Assembly (NCBI GenBank): GCA_900107365.1
Contig: FNPS01000006.1
Span: forward strand, 1,452-65,451
Reading direction: 5' to 3'
Origin: Flavobacterium aquidurense
GTDB taxonomy: Bacteria > Bacteroidota > Bacteroidia > Flavobacteriales > Flavobacteriaceae
Length of the DNA: 64,000 nt
Below, piece by piece: positions 32,125 to 40,002 of this stretch. The translations under genes were made by a program, and so were the position numbers. The notes beneath the pieces are model-generated. The model was not told the origin of the DNA, did not search any database, and was given only the letters and a program-made list of their open reading frames with translations. Every line of letters begins with the position of its first letter. Positions within the stretch are counted from its first letter, which is position 1.

Positions 32125-33231
32125 ATGATGACCATTATTCTAACTGTAATTTTAGTTATTTATATATCTAGTATTGGATTACTTACTTATGGTTTTTTAC
32201 GAATCAAAAAATATCAAAAAACAGATTTAAAACCACAAACGAGTTTTACAATCATAGTTCCATTTCGGAATGAAGAGGAGAATCTTCCGAATCTTTTAAA
32301 TAGCTTTTCAAAGCTAAATTACCCAACGGGTTTATTCGAAGTAATTTTGGTTGATGATAGTTCTAAAGAAAAGTTTCAAGTTTCAGGTTTCAAGTTTCAA
32401 GTTAGTTTGATTGACAATATTCGCGTTTCAAATTCACCAAAAAAAGACGCTATTACAACAGCAATGCAGCACGTAAAAACCAATTGGGTTATTACTACAG
32501 ATGCTGATTGTATTGTGCCTGAAAACTGGCTCGTAATCTTCGATAATTATATTCAGGAAAATCAGGTTTCGATGTTGGCGGGTGCCGTTTCATATGAATG
32601 TGAAAATTCGTTTTTGCATCATTTCCAACAATTGGATTTAACGAGTTTACAAGGTGCCACAATCGGAAGTTTTGGTTTAAATAAAGCTTTTATGTGCAAT
32701 GGAGCCAATTTTGCCTACACCAAATCTTTGTTTGAAAAACTGAATGGATTTGAAGGAAACAATAAAATTGCCAGCGGCGATGATGTTTTTTTATTGCAAA
32801 AAGCTGCGGAGGAATTTCCAAAAGAAGTTCATTATTTAAAAGCCGAAGAAGCAATCGTAATTACAAAACCAGCAGAGAACTGGAAAGCTTTATTTTATCA
32901 AAGAGTACGCTGGGCAGCCAAAACAAGTTCTTATAAAAGTAGTTTCGGAAAGTTTTTAGGATTGATTGTCTTCTTTGGAAATCTGAGCTTTGTAATCGGA
33001 TTTTTCTTTTTATTGTTCGGAATTTGGTCCTATCCAATATTTGTCTTATTCGTCTTTTTTAAATTCGGGATTGATTTTGTTTTGCTTTACAGCACGAATC
33101 AATTCCTGACAAGAAGCCGAATTAAAAGCTTGGTTTTAAGCAGTCTGTTTTATCCTTTTTTCAGTTCGGCTGTGGCTTTGTATAGTTTGTTTGGCTCTTA
33201 TGAATGGAAGGGAAGAAAGTTCCGAATTTAA
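32125..33231 (+). CDS. Glycosyltransferase family 2 membrane protein
   Basis: 368 residues. An N-terminal anchor helix (about 3-24) precedes a GT-A catalytic domain: FTIIVPFRNEEENLPNLLNSF, VILVDDSS, the metal site TDADC, CNGANFAYTKSLF, GDDVFLLQ, and QRVRWAAKT (QxxRW). Three to four C-terminal helices (about 270-355) complete a processive-type GT2. It probably transfers a sugar to a lipid or growing polysaccharide on the inner membrane. Oddity: residues about 83-94 ([12 protein letters not shown]), just after VDDSS, are encoded by an intergenic word repeat identical over 26 bases to 30893-30918. Confidence 0.85.
   Translation: MMTIILTVILVIYISSIGLLTYGFLRIKKYQKTDLKPQTSFTIIVPFRNEEENLPNLLNSFSKLNYPTGLFEVILVDDSSKEKFQVSGFKFQVSLIDNIRVSNSPKKDAITTAMQHVKTNWVITTDADCIVPENWLVIFDNYIQENQVSMLAGAVSYECENSFLHHFQQLDLTSLQGATIGSFGLNKAFMCNGANFAYTKSLFEKLNGFEGNNKIASGDDVFLLQKAAEEFPKEVHYLKAEEAIVITKPAENWKALFYQRVRWAAKTSSYKSSFGKFLGLIVFFGNLSFVIGFFFLLFGIWSYPIFVLFVFFKFGIDFVLLYSTNQFLTRSRIKSLVLSSLFYPFFSSAVALYSLFGSYEWKGRKFRI
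32373..32398 (+). repeat. GTTTCAAGTTTCAGG repeat inside a coding sequence
   Basis: Identical over 26 bases to 30893-30918. Here it stays in frame and encodes QVSGFKFQV-type residues of the glycosyltransferase. The flanks (AAGTTTCAAG... and ...AAGTTTCAAGTT) extend the word repeat a little further. Confidence 0.92.
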
Positions 33232-33360
33232 ATTTCCGATGCAAAAGAATCCAAATTCCAAATAAGACGAAATAACTTCTTATATTTCTAATAGTAAAAC
33301 CAAATTTTTAAATGTTCTTATATCGCTTATACGGTGAAAAAACAATGGTGGTAAAAAAAA

Positions 33361-33846
33361 TTATTTCTGATCTTTAGCCTTAATAATAACAGGCAGAATA
33401 AATTGGGTTTTTACCGGAATTCCGCGTTTAATTGCCGGATTTACTTTTGGGAAATCGACTAAACGAGCATGCAGAATACTATCGATTTTAATGGTATCAT
33501 AAGCAACAGTGTCTTTAGGAAACTGCGGTTCAAATTTCATTGTTGCGTTCGGGAAAACGGTTACTTTGACTTCGATGGTATCCAGTTCAGGATAAAGAAT
33601 TGATAAAGTATCAATGTCTAATTTTGCTTCAATAAGTTGTCCCATTACCTCAAAAAAACATTGCTGGCGCAGTTTTTTGTCGGTTATTTTTTCGCATTCA
33701 GGAACTGAGGGATATTCGTCGACTTCTTTCCAGTTGATTGCTTTTAACTCTTTTTGAAGTAATTCTTTTTCAGACGGAACCTGCTTGTCAAAATATTGGC
33801 AAGAATTAAAAATGATAAAAACTAAAAAAAGGGAAAACTGCTTCAA
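33361..33846 (-). CDS. Hypothetical lipoprotein, weak TonB-C-like C-terminus
   Basis: 161 residues. A lipobox at Cys16 (IIFNSCQYFDKQ) follows a short hydrophobic signal. The mature part has two conserved-looking Cys (PECEKI, QQCFFEV) and a C-terminal half with strands (LDTIEVKVTVFPNATMKFEPQF, FPKVNPAIKRGIPVKTQFILPVIIK) that recall a TonB C-terminal domain. I cannot name the family with certainty. It is separated by 44 bases from another secreted hypothetical protein on the same strand. Confidence 0.6.
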   Translation of the reverse strand: MKQFSLFLVFIIFNSCQYFDKQVPSEKELLQKELKAINWKEVDEYPSVPECEKITDKKLRQQCFFEVMGQLIEAKLDIDTLSILYPELDTIEVKVTVFPNATMKFEPQFPKDTVAYDTIKIDSILHARLVDFPKVNPAIKRGIPVKTQFILPVIIKAKDQK

Positions 33847-33890
33847 GATTTTAATATTGATTGTGAACTGATTAGATTATAAAAATACGA

Positions 33891-34274
33891 TTATTTTTTT
33901 TGCGAACCTTTGTATTGCAAATATTCTTCATAGCTTTCTGAAAGCCATTTTTCCTTGTTAGTTGCGGCAATTTCTTTCTGATCCGGATATAAAGAAGCGA
34001 GTCTGTCTGAAAATGTAGCAATTTGAACCGTATAATTGTAAAATTCAGTCTTCGTAAACACAATTTTCGGATCATTTTTTCGATTAAAATATTCGAAAAA
34101 AAGCGCGTCAAATTCCTTCATAGAGAAATTTAATACTTTTTTCTTATTACTTTTATAAATACTGTCCTGAAGTAATCGATCATCGACAGACAGTTTTTTA
34201 GCTTGTGCATAAGTCATTTCGTTGATTGCCAGGATCAAGAAACAAATAAAAAATAATTTTAAAAGGCTATGCAT
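33891..34274 (-). CDS. Hypothetical secreted protein
   Basis: 127 residues. A signal peptide (about 1-24, ending MTYAQ) is followed by a helical, charged domain without Cys in the mature part. I recognise no family. It is divergent from the DUF456 gene, sharing a 46-base region. With the lipoprotein at 33361-33846 it forms a two-gene minus-strand group. Confidence 0.6.
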   Translation of the reverse strand: MHSLLKLFFICFLILAINEMTYAQAKKLSVDDRLLQDSIYKSNKKKVLNFSMKEFDALFFEYFNRKNDPKIVFTKTEFYNYTVQIATFSDRLASLYPDQKEIAATNKEKWLSESYEEYLQYKGSQKK

Positions 34275-34320
34275 TGTCTAATTTTTCTGACTGTTGCTAG
34301 ACAAATTTACAAAAAAATAT

Positions 34321-34821
34321 ATGGATTTACTATTGTTTACACTCGGTTTTATATGCATTGTCATTGGTATTTTTGGTAGTTTTATGCCTGTTTTACCTGG
34401 TTTGTCCAGTTGTTGGGTTGGATTGTTGTTGTTGTATTTAACAAAAGCGGTCGAAAACAACTATTGGGTTCTGGGAATTACACTTTTGATAACCATAGTT
34501 ATTACCATTCTCGATTATGTAATTCCATCGAAGGGAACCAAAAAATTTGGAGGAAGTTCCTACGGAGTCTGGGGAACAAATATTGGTTTGATTGTTGGAA
34601 TTTTGTCTCCAATTCCGTTTGGCGTTATCATCGGACCATTTGTTGGTGCATTTGTTGGCGAACTTATTTATGATTCCAAAAATCATAAAAGAGCTTTGAA
34701 AGCAGCTACCGGTTCGCTACTCGGGTTTCTTGCCTCGAGTTTTATCAATTTTATGTTTTGTATTATTTTTCTAGGTGTTTTTCTGCATGTAACATGGGAA
34801 TATCGAAACATATTGTTTTAA
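34321..34821 (+). CDS. DUF456 membrane protein
   Basis: 166 residues from ATG 34321; an upstream in-frame TTG at 34294 lies in the short divergent gap and is not needed. The start MDLLLFTLGFICIVIGIFGSFMPVLPG and the later GPFVGAFVGELIYD and ALKAATGSLLGFLASSFI segments are the DUF456 signature, with four to five helices rich in Gly. It is an inner-membrane protein of unknown function. Confidence 0.85.
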   Translation: MDLLLFTLGFICIVIGIFGSFMPVLPGLSSCWVGLLLLYLTKAVENNYWVLGITLLITIVITILDYVIPSKGTKKFGGSSYGVWGTNIGLIVGILSPIPFGVIIGPFVGAFVGELIYDSKNHKRALKAATGSLLGFLASSFINFMFCIIFLGVFLHVTWEYRNILF

Positions 34822-35104
34822 TTATGTAACATTGACCTAAGCTTTTTCCTATTTTTTAAAACTATTAAGGAAAGATTTGATTTTTTTTAAAAATATTTTC
34901 TTTTTATTTTGATAACAAAACGGTTATGTTTATTGATAGTCCGGAGTTTTCTGCTAAAACAATTGTTAAATTCAGTATTAAATTTTTAACTTAATCTTTG
35001 GAAATGTTAAAATATTTTATATTTTTATCCTGATAAACGATAAAAAAGCCCCTTTTATCGATTATTTTGAATAAGTATAAATAATTTTTTTAAATAAATT
35101 AAGT
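34822..35104. other. AT-rich intergenic region with one hairpin
   Basis: 283 bases, very AT-rich. The only structure I see is CGATAAAA-AAGCCCC-TTTTATCG (35038-35060), a perfect 8-bp stem just upstream of the DUF937 gene. It has no T-run after it, so it is more likely a leader hairpin or an operator than a terminator. Confidence 0.5.
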
Positions 35105-35707
35105 ATGACTCCTAACCTACAAATTGAACTTAGACGTTTTATTTCTTCTAATGTTGTTTCCAAGTTGAACAAGTTTTATTTTGAAAATGATGCACTCTTA
35201 ATCAAAGGAATCGATGTCTCGATCGGAACCATTTTAATGGGATTGTACAATAGGGCCGAGGAGTCGGGTTTCTACAAAGAGCTTACCACATTAATTGCAG
35301 ATGATTCCACTTTTTATCAGGAAGTCGATTTTACCTCAGGAAGAATTTTATCAGTCGATGATTGTTACCGTATAGAAGGAAATGCTTTATTGAAAGGAAT
35401 TTTTACTGAAAAAAAAGGAAGAATTTCTGAAATGATTTCAAATGAAGTCGGAATCAAAAGCGAAACAGCAAGAGAAATACTTAACTTCTCAGCATTACTA
35501 GTAGTTTCATACCTTAAGAACAACATTCAGCTACTAGACAGTTTAAAATTACTTCTTGAAGAACAGAAAAGAGAAATTTTAAACAGCATCCAGCCAGGAA
35601 TCAAAATCATCTTAGGATTTTCATGTTACGAAGCTGTTGAAGACAAAAATCAATCTATGGGAAGATCTATTTTTACCCTTTTTGGACATAATTTTTTCAG
35701 TTTCTAA
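35105..35707 (+). CDS. DUF937 domain protein
   Basis: 200 residues, helical throughout. MTPNLQIELRRFISSNVVSKLNKFYFENDALLIKGIDVSIGTILMGLYNRA and the second part GNALLKGIFTEKKGRISEMISNEVGIKSETAREILNFSALLVVSYLK match DUF937-type proteins, which in other bacteria are associated with the surface or extracellular matrix. No signal peptide is present here, so it is probably cytosolic. The function is unknown. It is preceded by a 35038-35060 hairpin and converges on the pseudouridine synthase gene. Confidence 0.75.
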   Translation: MTPNLQIELRRFISSNVVSKLNKFYFENDALLIKGIDVSIGTILMGLYNRAEESGFYKELTTLIADDSTFYQEVDFTSGRILSVDDCYRIEGNALLKGIFTEKKGRISEMISNEVGIKSETAREILNFSALLVVSYLKNNIQLLDSLKLLLEEQKREILNSIQPGIKIILGFSCYEAVEDKNQSMGRSIFTLFGHNFFSF

Positions 35708-35746
35708 ATAAAAAAAATCCCATCTTACAAAAGTAAAACAGGATTT
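35708..35746 (-). terminator. Terminator of the pseudouridine synthase gene
   Basis: On the minus strand AAATCCTGTTTTAC pairs imperfectly with GTAAGATGGGATTT, followed by TTTTTTTA. It lies about 25 bases beyond the stop codon. Confidence 0.75.
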
Positions 35747-35770
35747 ATATTATTGAATTTGAATTGTTTA

Positions 35771-36679
35771 TTAAACGTTTTTCAAATTGATAATTTCTTG
35801 CTCGGTCAAAAAGCGCCAGTTACCTCTTGGTAAATTCTTTTTGGTTAAACCTGCAAATGATACACGATCTATACGTAAAACATCATATTCGAAGTTTTCG
35901 AAAATAGCGCGAACCACTTTTACATTCGATGAACGTAATTTAAGTCCAACTTCGCTCTTTGGTTCATTATCAATATAACTAACCTCTTCAACAAATACAC
36001 GGTGTCCATCAAGAACCAAACCTTTGCTGATTTTTTCTAAATCCTCAAATTTTAAGTTTTTGTCTAGTGAAACCTGGTAAATTTTAGACGATTTCTGACT
36101 CGGTAAAGTAAATTTACGAATCATATCTGTATCGTTGGTGAATAACAATAAACCAGTTGTGTTTTTGTCCATTCTTCCAATCGGAGCAATTTTTGCTGTT
36201 GTAGAACCACGAACAAGTTCCAGAACGTTACGGTATTCCTGACCTTCATCAAGTGCAGTTGTAAAGTTTTTAGGTTTGTTCAACAAGATGTATTCTTTCT
36301 TTTCAGGAGTCAAAGTAACACCGTCAAAATTTACGACATCGTTTAATTTCACTAAATAACCCATTTCAGTAACCGGAACGCCATTTACTTTAACGTTTCC
36401 AGACTGAATGTATATATCGGCATCACGACGCGAACAAGCACCTGAATTAGAGATGTATTTGTTCAAACGAATTTCGTCTGCAGCTTTTTGTCTTTTTGGA
36501 GCCTGATTCTGTTTTTTAATTTTTTCTGCCTTTTCTTCTTCAGCAGCCTTAACAGCCGGCTTTACTTTTTTTGGCCCTTGAGCGCGCTTCGCCATGGGAG
36601 GTTTTGGCTTGTTAGAGTTTGGCCTAGAGCTATTTGGTCTAGAACCGCCTCTTTGATTATTGCCTTCCTTATTGTTCAT
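35771..36679 (-). CDS. rRNA pseudouridine synthase, RsuA/RluB family
   Basis: 302 residues. The first 65 are a basic, Asn/Pro/Lys-rich disordered tail. An S4 RNA-binding domain follows (IRLNKYISNSGACSRRDADIYIQSGNVKVNG), then the RsuA-type catalytic domain with GRMDKNTTGLLLFTND, which contains the catalytic Asp, and the C-terminal RSSNVKVVRAIFENFEYDVLRIDRVSFAGL. RluB-type enzymes modify 23S rRNA near the peptidyl transferase centre. The long basic N-terminus is a common Bacteroidota feature. It follows the UbiA gene after a palindromic gap of 241 bases. Confidence 0.9.
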   Translation of the reverse strand: MNNKEGNNQRGGSRPNSSRPNSNKPKPPMAKRAQGPKKVKPAVKAAEEEKAEKIKKQNQAPKRQKAADEIRLNKYISNSGACSRRDADIYIQSGNVKVNGVPVTEMGYLVKLNDVVNFDGVTLTPEKKEYILLNKPKNFTTALDEGQEYRNVLELVRGSTTAKIAPIGRMDKNTTGLLLFTNDTDMIRKFTLPSQKSSKIYQVSLDKNLKFEDLEKISKGLVLDGHRVFVEEVSYIDNEPKSEVGLKLRSSNVKVVRAIFENFEYDVLRIDRVSFAGLTKKNLPRGNWRFLTEQEIINLKNV

Positions 36680-36817
36680 AAATTCTGTAATTTGTGCAAA
36701 GATAGTTTATTCTTGCTAAATAATCCTAAGTTCATTGTCCTTAGATTAATAGCTATCGTTTTTAGGCGGTTTAAAGACTTGTAATTGGCTTTTTTTATGC
36801 ACTTTACTGTTGTTTTA

Positions 36818-36918
36818 TTCCACAGAGCTTCACAAAGTTAAACACGGAGTTACACAAAGTTTTAAAAAAAACGCTGCGAATCTCTGTGGAATTCTCGGTG
36901 AATCTCTGTGTAACAACT
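36818..36918. repeat. CCACAGAGCTTCACAAAG palindrome
   Basis: TTCCACAGAGCTTCACAAAG and ACGGAGTTACACAAAGTTT (36818-36862) are mirrored by CGAATCTCTGTGGAATTC and GTGAATCTCTGTGTAAC (36877-36914). It fills part of the 241-base gap between RluB and UbiA. The rest of the gap (36680-36817) shows no structure I can name. Confidence 0.75.
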
Positions 36919-36920
36919 TA

Positions 36921-37877
36921 CTAAAACCGAGAAATAAGAGCCTTTCCGTGCCACAAAACACTCGGATTAATCAAAACAATGCAAAAAACGCCGGATACAA
37001 TCAGAAATTTCAAAACATTGTGCAGTAATAAATAGTGTTCTTTAGAATTTGACTTCCACAAATAAATCAGAAAAAAAAGCATAACGCCAAAGCATACATA
37101 AAAGTAAATGTCCATATAACCAACATCATAAATGTTGATCAGAACATAGACCGGAAGTACAGTTAAAACAGTCAAAGCAGTAATAACTTGTTTTGAAACC
37201 TTTTCATTATAAAGTATGGGAATCGTTCTGTAATCGTTGGCTAAGTCGCCCTTGAGATTCTCTAAATCCTTTATCATTTCGCGAATGAGTAGCAATAAAA
37301 ACAAGAAAATCGCATGGGCTGAAATTACCATAAAATGACTCATGTGATCTTCAATTTCTTCAAACGAAATCTTGTTGTAGAAATACAAAAGAATCGCGAA
37401 AAATGGCACAACGGCCAAAAAAGCAGCGGTCAGGTTTCCAACAATTGGAAGTTTTTTAATCTTATGAGAGTAAAACCAAATTAGGAAAATATAGGCCGAA
37501 AAGAACAAAAAAGCACGCCAGGAAACAATGAATGCCATTAAAACCGCAATAAAATTCAAAGTAAAATATACCGACAATTTTGTCTTTTGACTCACCAAAC
37601 GATCCAGCATTGATTTGTTTGGTCTGTTAATCAAATCCTTTTGGCTGTCGTAAAAATTATTGATAATATATCCTGAAGCAATGGTGATTGCCGAAGCAAA
37701 AACAATCAAAAATAAATTGAAATCGAGTAAAATATCGAGCGCTCTCTTCTCAGGTGCCAATATAAAAATCGCTGATAAATATTGTGCCAAAACAATAATC
37801 GGAATGTTGTAGCCTCTTACGACAGAGAACAAACTAACAATTTTCATTACTAAAAGTTTGTGCTGTCTGCTTAACAT
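36921..37877 (-). CDS. UbiA-family prenyltransferase
   Basis: 318 residues with eight to nine helices. The first Asp-rich loop is NNFYDSQKDLINRPNKS (an N/D-x3-D type motif), and the second is LIREMIKDLENLKGDLANDYRT. These bind the prenyl diphosphate through magnesium. The protein resembles geranylgeranylglycerol-phosphate geranylgeranyltransferase-like members of UbiA found next to mevalonate genes in Flavobacteria. The acceptor is uncertain. A start at the internal Met 10 codons later (37847, MKIVSLFSVVRGYN) is also plausible. Confidence 0.8.
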   Translation of the reverse strand: MLSRQHKLLVMKIVSLFSVVRGYNIPIIVLAQYLSAIFILAPEKRALDILLDFNLFLIVFASAITIASGYIINNFYDSQKDLINRPNKSMLDRLVSQKTKLSVYFTLNFIAVLMAFIVSWRAFLFFSAYIFLIWFYSHKIKKLPIVGNLTAAFLAVVPFFAILLYFYNKISFEEIEDHMSHFMVISAHAIFLFLLLLIREMIKDLENLKGDLANDYRTIPILYNEKVSKQVITALTVLTVLPVYVLINIYDVGYMDIYFYVCFGVMLFFLIYLWKSNSKEHYLLLHNVLKFLIVSGVFCIVLINPSVLWHGKALISRF

Positions 37878-37940
37878 TTTTTGATTAAATTTTTGAGATT
37901 GGGGTGTAATTTAAGATTTTTTAGCGAAGCTACCGAATGA

Positions 37941-38531
37941 TTAAAGTTTGTTTTTTAATAATGCCGCCGATCCGTAACCCAATTTTCGAATGCAGGCCAG
38001 TGCTTCTTTTTGAGAGATTTCCACTTCTGTAATATCTTTTTTATCTACAAAAACTACAGAACCGCTCCACGGATTTGGAGCATCGGGAATAAAAACAGCA
38101 AATTTGTTTTCGTTTATTTCTTCTACCAAAAAAGCAAATTGTAAACCAGCATCTGTAGGAACCAAAATGACTTTTAAATCTTCATTGGATTCAAAACCCA
38201 ACATGCTTTCGTTCATGTTTTTCATGAAAGAGTATCCGGGAACGAAGCTTAATATTCCGTCTTCTAATTTTCGTATCAATTTTTGTGCGCCACCAGTTTT
38301 GGCGATTAAACCTGCTGTAAAACAAATAAAAGCTATAATAAAGATAGCTATGATTTCCTCAATTGCCAATCCTAAAACTTTTACGTCAGGAAATTGATGA
38401 ACTATTGGTTTTGTGATTTTTTGAATAATGCTAAACCCTTTCTCCAGAAGTACCAATAATAAAATTAATGGGGCTAAAAAGAGAATTCCGCCTAAAAAAG
38501 TTGCTTTGATAATCTTTAAAATACTTTTCAT
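37941..38531 (-). CDS. DUF502 membrane protein
   Basis: 196 residues. Two N-terminal helices (about 9-30 and 57-80) are followed by the conserved GILSFVPGYSFMKNMNESMLG, LVPTDAGLQFAFLVEEI and FIPDAPNPWSGSVVFVDKKDI motifs of DUF502. This is a conserved inner-membrane family of unknown function. It lies between UbiA and the GHMP kinase on the same strand with gaps of 63 and 74 bases. Confidence 0.85.
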   Translation of the reverse strand: MKSILKIIKATFLGGILFLAPLILLLVLLEKGFSIIQKITKPIVHQFPDVKVLGLAIEEIIAIFIIAFICFTAGLIAKTGGAQKLIRKLEDGILSFVPGYSFMKNMNESMLGFESNEDLKVILVPTDAGLQFAFLVEEINENKFAVFIPDAPNPWSGSVVFVDKKDITEVEISQKEALACIRKLGYGSAALLKNKL

Positions 38532-38605
38532 ACTTCAATACCTTTTTTAGGGAAAAATTTCAGGAAAATGTATTCAAATAATCGACGCTTTTTGAATATT
38601 TAAAC

Positions 38606-39544
38606 TTAAAACTGATAAACTACTTCCAGTTTATAGTCTTTTAAAGAAGCTTTTGCACGCTCTAAATCTTCAGTAAAACCAAGAATATAACCACCACCGC
38701 CAGAACCACAAAGTTTTAAATAATAATCGTTTGTGTCAATTCCGTGTTGCCAGATTCCGTGAAATTGCTCTGGAATCATTGGTTTGAAGTTATTCAAAAC
38801 AACTTTTGAAAGTTTCTTGGTATTCGTAAACAAAGATTTCATGTCGCCGTGTAAAAAGTTTTCTACACAAGCGTCAGTATATTTCACAAATTGGTTTTTA
38901 AGCATGGCACGGAAACCTTTGTCTTTTAGGTTTTCCATGAAAATGTTTACCATTGGAGCCGTTTCGCCTACAATTCCTGAGTCTAATAAAAAGACAGCGC
39001 CTTTTCCGTCAAAACTTTGAGTCGGAATTCCGGTTGCTTCAATATTATCTTTGGAATTGATTAAAATTGGAATGCTTAAATAACTGTTTAAAGGATCCAA
39101 ACCAGAACTTTTTCCATGAAAAAAGCTCTCCATTTGAGAAAATATATTTTTTAGTTGTAACAGTTTTTCACGAGTTAAATTCTCTAAAACTGTTATTTTG
39201 TGAGTCGCATATTTATCGTAAATCGCAGCAACAAGTGCACCGCTGCTTCCAACTCCGTAACCTTGTGGAATACTAGAATCGAAATACATTCCTGTTTCAA
39301 CATCATTTTTTAAAGTTGCCAAATCAAAAGTAACCAACTCCGGTTGTTCTGTCTGTAAAGTTTCAAGGTAAGTTGCAAAACGTTTTAAACTTGCGTTTGA
39401 TGCTATTGCTTCTGTCGAAGGATCTTCGATTCTCTTCAAAGCACCATTGTAAAAATTATAAGGAATAGAAAGTCCTTTAGAGTCACGAATAATTCCGTAT
39501 TCTCCAAAGAGTAATATTTTTGAGTAAAATAATGGTCCTTTCAT
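38606..39544 (-). CDS. GHMP kinase, probable mevalonate kinase
   Basis: 312 residues. The start FYSKILLFGEYGIIRDSKGLSIPY matches mevalonate kinases, the ATP loop is PQGYGVGSSGALVAA (about 95-109), and the C-terminal motif is LCGSGGGGYILGF. The active-site Asp lies in SGLDPLNSY. The gene is near diphosphomevalonate decarboxylase, so it likely phosphorylates mevalonate in the isoprenoid pathway. Bacteroidota often use such GHMP kinases for either the mevalonate or the phosphomevalonate step, so which step it performs is inferred. Its start lies two bases after the stop of a tiny gene. Confidence 0.85.
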   Translation of the reverse strand: MKGPLFYSKILLFGEYGIIRDSKGLSIPYNFYNGALKRIEDPSTEAIASNASLKRFATYLETLQTEQPELVTFDLATLKNDVETGMYFDSSIPQGYGVGSSGALVAAIYDKYATHKITVLENLTREKLLQLKNIFSQMESFFHGKSSGLDPLNSYLSIPILINSKDNIEATGIPTQSFDGKGAVFLLDSGIVGETAPMVNIFMENLKDKGFRAMLKNQFVKYTDACVENFLHGDMKSLFTNTKKLSKVVLNNFKPMIPEQFHGIWQHGIDTNDYYLKLCGSGGGGYILGFTEDLERAKASLKDYKLEVVYQF

Positions 39545-39546
39545 GT

Positions 39547-39696
39547 TTATTTTATGTCTTTCTTAATTTTATTTGGTGTAGAAGATTTTTTATTTAATCC
39601 CTTCTCAAGAATCTCTCGAACTTTTCTTATGATTATAGGATTGTTACATTCCATAATCAGTTTTGCTACTTCGATTTTTTCTAATTCAATATTCAT
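39547..39696 (-). CDS. 49-residue small protein between isoprenoid genes
   Basis: 49 residues (MNIELEKIEVAKLIMECNNP, ending KIKKDIK). It is amphipathic, Lys/Glu-rich and helical, with the form of a very short antitoxin-like or coiled-coil protein. Its stop codon is two bases from the start of the GHMP kinase (TAAACATG), and its start is six bases after the gene at 39703-39957, so all three are coupled. I recognise no family name. The tight packing and sound start codon argue that it is real. Confidence 0.65.
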   Translation of the reverse strand: MNIELEKIEVAKLIMECNNPIIIRKVREILEKGLNKKSSTPNKIKKDIK

Positions 39697-39702
39697 TTTT
39701 AA

Positions 39703-39957
39703 TTAGCCTTTAATGTATAATCCAATGATCATCATGGCTAGAGCAAAAAATAGACCAACAAACCACTTTATCATGTCATTCTTTGCATCTGTAATTTCTT
39801 TTTTTACAAAATCTTTAGAGGCTATTTCGTTTTTATCTTGTCTGATTTCTTCACTAATTGTTCTGTCAATTGCTTCCACAAATTCCTTAGCTTTTGCTTC
39901 ATCAAGATTAAGTTCTTTTCTAAATAAATCGTAAAGTTTTATAGTTGCAGTATTCAT
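39703..39957 (-). CDS. Small coiled-coil protein with C-terminal membrane helix
   Basis: 84 residues. The first 60 are helical and charged (FRKELNLDEAKAKEFVEAIDRTISEEIRQDKNEIASKDFVKKEI, a coiled-coil resembling DUF1640-type proteins). Residues about 64-82 form one transmembrane helix (WFVGLFFALAMMIIGLYI). Such tail-anchored coiled-coil proteins have no assigned role. It sits between diphosphomevalonate decarboxylase and the 49-residue gene on the same strand, six bases from the latter. Confidence 0.7.
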   Translation of the reverse strand: MNTATIKLYDLFRKELNLDEAKAKEFVEAIDRTISEEIRQDKNEIASKDFVKKEITDAKNDMIKWFVGLFFALAMMIIGLYIKG

Positions 39958-40002
39958 GTTCTGACTTTGAAATATGTATTATCAATATAAAGATACGGAA
40001 AA

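Noticed and set aside
36810..37028. Plus-strand reading frame after the RluB gene
   Set aside because: It is made of the CACAGAG palindrome words and antisense of the UbiA 3' end; no family resemblance.
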